From: Thermoplasmata archaeon | GTDB lineage: Archaea; Thermoplasmatota; Thermoplasmata; Thermoplasmatales; GCA-001856825 | Direction: 5' to 3' | NCBI GenBank assembly: GCA_021831005.1 | Contig: JAKBNO010000081.1 | Span: forward strand, 1-8,241 | DNA: 8,241 nucleotides | Part shown: positions 5,791-8,241 of the stretch, one piece after another | Layout: each line of letters starts with the position of its first letter | Numbering within the stretch: position 1 is the stretch's first letter | The notes under the pieces: model-generated | Seen by the model: the letters and a program-made list of their open reading frames with translations, nothing else | Databases searched by the model: none | What the model was told of the DNA's origin: nothing | Translations under genes and position numbers: made by a program

Positions 5791-5813
5791 TTCAGATTCA
5801 ATTATAAATTGCA

Positions 5814-6422
5814 ATGGAAGAATTCGAAATAGTTGAACATGTCCCTGATAAATCAGGGAACGGGTTTCTGGTTGCCGCTATTGATTTTAAGGGCCCAAAA
5901 TACGTTAGAGCTTTGGCAAGTGAAGAACCAAAAGCATACACCAGCATCCGGGTAGATGGTGACAAGGTATTTTATGGCACAAAGGAGATAGGTAAAGTCA
6001 TCGAGAGAAAAGACTCGAACCTGGTGAAAGTTAGCACGAAATATGACATCAAGTACACCGGAGGTTATTCCCTTGACGGGAAGACAGTCTATCTTGACGA
6101 GCACTTTCCAAAGGTGTTGAAGGTAGAAGGGAAAGACATAAGCACGGAGGAGAGCATAGGACTGCACCACGAACTTCCAGAAAAGTGGATGTCGGATATA
6201 GGTTACGAATATCCACATGCGCACCAGATAGCGACGGGAATAGAGAAAAAGTACGTTGAATTCCAGGGTGTGACCTGGAAGGGTTACTGCAGTGAAGTAG
6301 ACAAGAACCTTCGGCTAGTTTACAGGAACAAATTGGAAAAGTCTCCTCCCACTCTGGATCTTGCACCATACTTGTATTGCAGAGATCAAGAAGCCCTAAA
6401 GGAAATTAGAGAAAGTAAGTAA
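5814..6422 (+). CDS. Uncharacterised protein with a candidate metal-binding His/Glu cluster
   Basis: I cannot name this 202-residue soluble protein. The first 80 residues look beta-rich (FLVAAIDF, YTSIRVDG, KVFYGTKEIG). From about residue 84 a second part reads GGYSLDGKTVYLDEHFPK, then SIGLHHELPEKW (115-125), YPHAHQIATGIEKK (133-146) and VTWKGYCSEVD. His118, His119, Glu120 and Glu123, then His135, His137 and Glu144, form a spacing like a metal site (H-E-x-x-E ... H-x-H ... E). The arrangement of a dG-tVY-D strand followed by an HE helix and an AH-x-A helix recalls small proteins I have seen in bacteria and phages, but I cannot give a family. There is no signal peptide or membrane segment. It is transcribed away from the AhpD-like gene and the stop is TAA. 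Confidence 0.85.
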   Translation: MEEFEIVEHVPDKSGNGFLVAAIDFKGPKYVRALASEEPKAYTSIRVDGDKVFYGTKEIGKVIERKDSNLVKVSTKYDIKYTGGYSLDGKTVYLDEHFPKVLKVEGKDISTEESIGLHHELPEKWMSDIGYEYPHAHQIATGIEKKYVEFQGVTWKGYCSEVDKNLRLVYRNKLEKSPPTLDLAPYLYCRDQEALKEIRESK

Positions 6423-6469
6423 CGTTTCCATAGTATTTTCTGAATAGTGCACTTAAGATAGAATAAGGA

Positions 6470-6476
6470 TTAATAG
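6470..6476 (+). promoter_or_regulatory. TATA-like element upstream of the 57-residue membrane protein
   Basis: TTAATAG is centred about 31 bases before the ATG at 6504. It would give a leader of a few bases; the call rests on spacing and A/T content only. Confidence 0.3.
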
Positions 6477-6503
6477 ATGAATTTCCATTAAGAATCGAAG
6501 GCC

Positions 6504-6677
6504 ATGTCACGACGGATTGCAAAGTTATCGTTTTTCTTGGTGTTATTGTCATTTTTCATAGTAACGCTGGGTGTCTGGTACATAACTGGGATTAACGTCA
6601 AGTATTTCGCATTGGCAACCAAGGATCACTTCCTGGCTTTCTTCAAGTATGTAATCAATTTCTTCAGCGTATTCTAG
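6504..6677 (+). CDS. Small membrane protein, 57 residues
   Basis: A short frame from ATG 6504 to TAG 6675-6677, immediately followed by a second TAG. It opens with the basic MSRRIAK, then a hydrophobic segment at about residues 8-30 (SFFLVLLSFFIVTLGVWYI), a short polar stretch (NVKYFALATKDH) and a second hydrophobic, Phe-rich stretch to the end (FLAFFKYVINFFSVF). Positive-inside logic places the N-terminus in the cytoplasm. It has no homologue I recognise. It lies between the 202-residue protein and the ArsA-type ATPase, with a terminator-like hairpin before the latter, so it may be its own transcript. Start codon, coherent two-segment membrane pattern and tandem stops support it, but at this length chance remains possible. 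Confidence 0.55.
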   Translation: MSRRIAKLSFFLVLLSFFIVTLGVWYITGINVKYFALATKDHFLAFFKYVINFFSVF

Positions 6678-6684
6678 TAGTTTG

Positions 6685-6700
6685 ACAGAACGCTGTTTTT
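6685..6700 (+). terminator. Short hairpin with T-run
   Basis: ACAG-AACG-CTGT (6685-6696) can form a 4-base-pair stem with a 4-base loop and runs into five T residues (6696-6700). It lies 7 bases past the stop of the 57-residue protein and before the TATA box of the ATPase gene, so it could separate the two transcripts. The stem is short. Confidence 0.35.
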
Positions 6701-6736
6701 AGGACAACAATATCTTCAGTCGAATCTTTAGAAGAG

Positions 6737-6744
6737 TAAATTTA
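6737..6744 (+). promoter_or_regulatory. TATA box of the ArsA-type ATPase operon
   Basis: TAAATTTA is centred about 25 bases before the ATG at 6765. This spacing supports the ATG, rather than the TTG at 6750, as the start of a leaderless transcript. Confidence 0.45.
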
Positions 6745-6764
6745 GTCAATTGCAATTCCCTAGC

Positions 6765-7928
6765 ATGGGTCAAAGAATCCTGCTATATACAGGAAAGGGT
6801 GGAGTTGGAAAGACCAGCATTGCAGCTTCGACTGCTTGTTCCATCGCGAAAAGCGGGAAGAAAACTTTAGTGATTTCTACAGACCCAGCCCACAGCCTAG
6901 GTGACGCTTTTGGGATCGAAATAGGGCCAAAGCCTAAGAAGATGGCAGAGAACCTGTATGCCCAGGAAGTCAGCGTAAACGAAGCCATAAATACTCACTG
7001 GAACGAGTTGAAAGGATATCTCACCGGACTCTTCCAAACGGAGGGCCTAGATCCCATATCTGCAGAAGAAATAGCTACCCTCCCTGGTTTTGACGAAGCT
7101 TCTCAACTGCTCTATCTGAGACAATATTATGAGGAGAAGGATTTTGATGCCATAGTTATCGACAGCGCACCTACCGGGGAATCTCTCAAGCTCCTCTCTT
7201 TCCCGGAAGCAATGACGTGGTACATGGACAAGATATTCCCGATGGGTAGATTTGCGGCCAAACTGGTCAGACCGATGTGGAATACTGTATCCAATATCAC
7301 GATACCTGACGATGAGGTGTTCAAGAGCGTTGAGACCCTTTATGAATATCTCAGAAGAATAAGATCCATCCTGACGGACCCGAAGGTCTCCACCATCAGA
7401 TTGGTGATGAATCCGGACAAGATGTCCCTCAGCGAAACGAAGAGAGCATTCACATACTTACTCCTCTACGGTTACCCTGTTGACTCTGTTTTTGTAAACA
7501 AGATTTACGACGACAGCACGGGAGCATTCTTCAAGGGATGGAGATCTAATCAGGGGGAAATTATCAAGGACGTCAACGACTCTTTCTCAGATGTGAAGAT
7601 ATTCAAGGTACCAATGCTGAAGGAAGAACCAATCGGGATAGAGAGATTGGAAGAGATGTCTTCCCTGATCTATTCTGATTCGGATCCACTTGACATATTC
7701 TCGAGAGAGAAGAACATACAGTTTGTTAAGGAGCATGGAAAGTACTTCGTAAGACTGAAATTGCCATTTGCAGATAAAAAGAATCTTGAGGTTTTCAACA
7801 AGGGAGGAGAGCTCATAATCCAGATAGGGAACTGGAAGAGGGTGTTCTATCTCCCAACTGTGTATTCCGACAAGAATCCCATCAAGGCAGAGTTTATTAA
7901 CGGCGTTCTGGATATAGAAATGAAGTAA
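6765..7928 (+). CDS. ArsA/Get3-type ATPase with C-terminal Hsp20-like domain
   Basis: A 387-residue soluble ATPase of the ArsA/Get3 (SIMIBI) class. GKGGVGKT (10-17) is the deviant Walker A with its signature lysine. STDPAHSLGDAFG (38-50) is switch I, with Asp40 as the likely catalytic residue. DSAPTGE (133-139) is switch II, and MNPDKMSLSE (215-224) matches the segment near the adenine pocket. Residues about 318-387 (YFVRLKLPF, GGELIIQIGNWKR, INGVLDIEMK) form an Hsp20/alpha-crystallin-like beta domain known from prokaryotic ArsA homologues. The only Cys is Cys25: the arsenite-binding cysteines of ArsA and the CxxC of eukaryotic Get3 are absent. A role in tail-anchored protein targeting or as a chaperone ATPase fits better than arsenic export, but this is inference. 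The frame extends to a TTG at 6750; ATG 6765 is preferred for its TATA spacing. It stops with TAA, one base before the next gene. Confidence 0.92.
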   Translation: MGQRILLYTGKGGVGKTSIAASTACSIAKSGKKTLVISTDPAHSLGDAFGIEIGPKPKKMAENLYAQEVSVNEAINTHWNELKGYLTGLFQTEGLDPISAEEIATLPGFDEASQLLYLRQYYEEKDFDAIVIDSAPTGESLKLLSFPEAMTWYMDKIFPMGRFAAKLVRPMWNTVSNITIPDDEVFKSVETLYEYLRRIRSILTDPKVSTIRLVMNPDKMSLSETKRAFTYLLLYGYPVDSVFVNKIYDDSTGAFFKGWRSNQGEIIKDVNDSFSDVKIFKVPMLKEEPIGIERLEEMSSLIYSDSDPLDIFSREKNIQFVKEHGKYFVRLKLPFADKKNLEVFNKGGELIIQIGNWKRVFYLPTVYSDKNPIKAEFINGVLDIEMK

Positions 7929-7929
7929 T

Positions 7930-8118
7930 ATGGCAGGAGAAGAGAAGGAAGACAGGATTACGATTGAGATCAAGATAACGGTTCCTTCGATGAGCCACGG
8001 AGTTGGAGACGCTCTGAATCACTTTCTCAAGGCGTCCGAGGAGATAATGAAGGCTGGCAAGTCAGTAGTGATGAAGCCCGAAGTCAAGACGAGGATGAAA
8101 AAAGTAGAGATAAAGTGA
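7930..8118 (+). CDS. Small conserved-looking protein of unknown function in the ATPase operon
   Basis: A 62-residue charged protein that I do not recognise. It opens with acidic MAGEEKED, then a probable beta strand (RITIEIKITVP), an amphipathic helix (GVGDALNHFLKASEEIMKAG) and a basic second strand (VVMKPEVKTRMKKVEIK). It has no Cys, membrane segment or signal peptide. It begins one base after the stop codon of the ArsA-type ATPase, so translational coupling and a joint function are likely. The tight junction makes it more credible than its length alone would. The strand-helix-strand plan could suit an adaptor or nucleic-acid-binding protein; neither is shown. The stop is TGA. Confidence 0.75.
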   Translation: MAGEEKEDRITIEIKITVPSMSHGVGDALNHFLKASEEIMKAGKSVVMKPEVKTRMKKVEIK

Positions 8119-8136
8119 TCTTTTAACACCAGGAAG

Positions 8137-8241
8137 ATGCGTCATAATCAACCAGAATATTTCACATTCTCTGCATTTCCTGTTGAGGAAAAGGAAGAGC
8201 CTCGAGCTGAGGACATTATTCACGATCTCAGAAATGGCTCT
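8137..8241 (+). CDS. Start of an unrecognised gene (35 codons, runs off the right edge)
   Basis: The frame opens with ATG 8137 after AGGAAG, which is too close to be an ideal Shine-Dalgarno, and remains open to the last base. It reads MRHNQPEYFTFSAFPV, then the acidic EEKEEPRAEDIIHDLRNGS. Only 18 bases separate it from the 62-residue gene, so it is probably the third member of the same operon. The fragment is too short to assign a family. Confidence 0.5.
   Translation, partial: MRHNQPEYFTFSAFPVEEKEEPRAEDIIHDLRNGS

Noticed and set aside
5853..6369. Minus-strand frames of 123 and 106 codons
   Set aside because: Both are shadows of the plus-strand 202-residue protein, which has the better composition, start and promoter spacing.
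6765..7928. Arsenite efflux ATPase function
   Set aside because: The metal-binding cysteines of ArsA are absent, the protein has only one ATPase domain, and no arsB-, arsR- or arsD-like gene is present.
1..8241. CRISPR array, defence system or prophage cluster
   Set aside because: There are no regularly spaced repeats, Cas-like motifs, integrase or phage structural genes. The only mobile-element trace is the dead insertion-sequence remnant.

Overview
This window looks like the chromosome of an acidophilic, heterotrophic archaeon of the Thermoplasmatales type (Thermoplasma / Ferroplasma / Cuniculiplasma relatives). This is inferred from gene content and style. The tRNA encodes no CCA. Genes often have an A/T-rich TATA-like box 24-31 bases before the start codon and no Shine-Dalgarno, as in leaderless transcripts. 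The base composition is A/T-leaning. There is an archaeal ArsA/Get3-type ATPase fused to an Hsp20-like domain, and a secreted copper-protein-like domain full of N-glycosylation sequons. I have no alignment to confirm a genus.

Layout. Bases 1-915 (minus) hold the first 305 codons of an acyl-CoA dehydrogenase that runs off the left edge. Bases 1139-1816 (minus) encode a membrane-anchored, cupredoxin/cytochrome oxidase subunit II-like protein with a 16-base palindrome beside its TATA box. Bases 2051-2135 are an intronless tRNA-Leu(UAA). The stretch downstream of the tRNA (2136-3364) looks like a turnover zone. It has a 149-residue membrane protein of unknown function, a broken C-terminal copy of that same protein, and a decayed insertion-sequence remnant. 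The remnant is a transposase C-terminus with an internal amber codon, bracketed by imperfect inverted repeats.

Bases 3365-5035 (minus) encode an acyl-CoA synthetase (ANL family) and 5104-5595 (minus) an AhpD-like CxxC carboxymuconolactone decarboxylase family protein. A divergent intergenic region with two dyads separates these from a plus-strand gene at 5814-6422, an unrecognised protein with a candidate metal-binding His/Glu cluster. A 57-residue membrane protein (6504-6677) follows, with a small terminator-like hairpin after it. Then comes an ArsA-type ATPase with a C-terminal Hsp20-like domain (6765-7928), followed after one base by a 62-residue protein (7930-8118) and the start of another gene (8137 to the right edge). 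These last three appear to be one operon.

How the genes fit together. The dehydrogenase and ligase point to fatty-acid or organic-acid catabolism: CoA activation, then alpha-beta dehydrogenation. The AhpD-like protein may handle peroxides or redox stress beside it. The ArsA-Hsp20 operon lacks the metal-binding cysteines of arsenite pumps and the CxxC of Get3, so a protein-targeting or chaperone role is more likely than arsenic export. The small membrane protein next to it is an interesting but unproven candidate partner.
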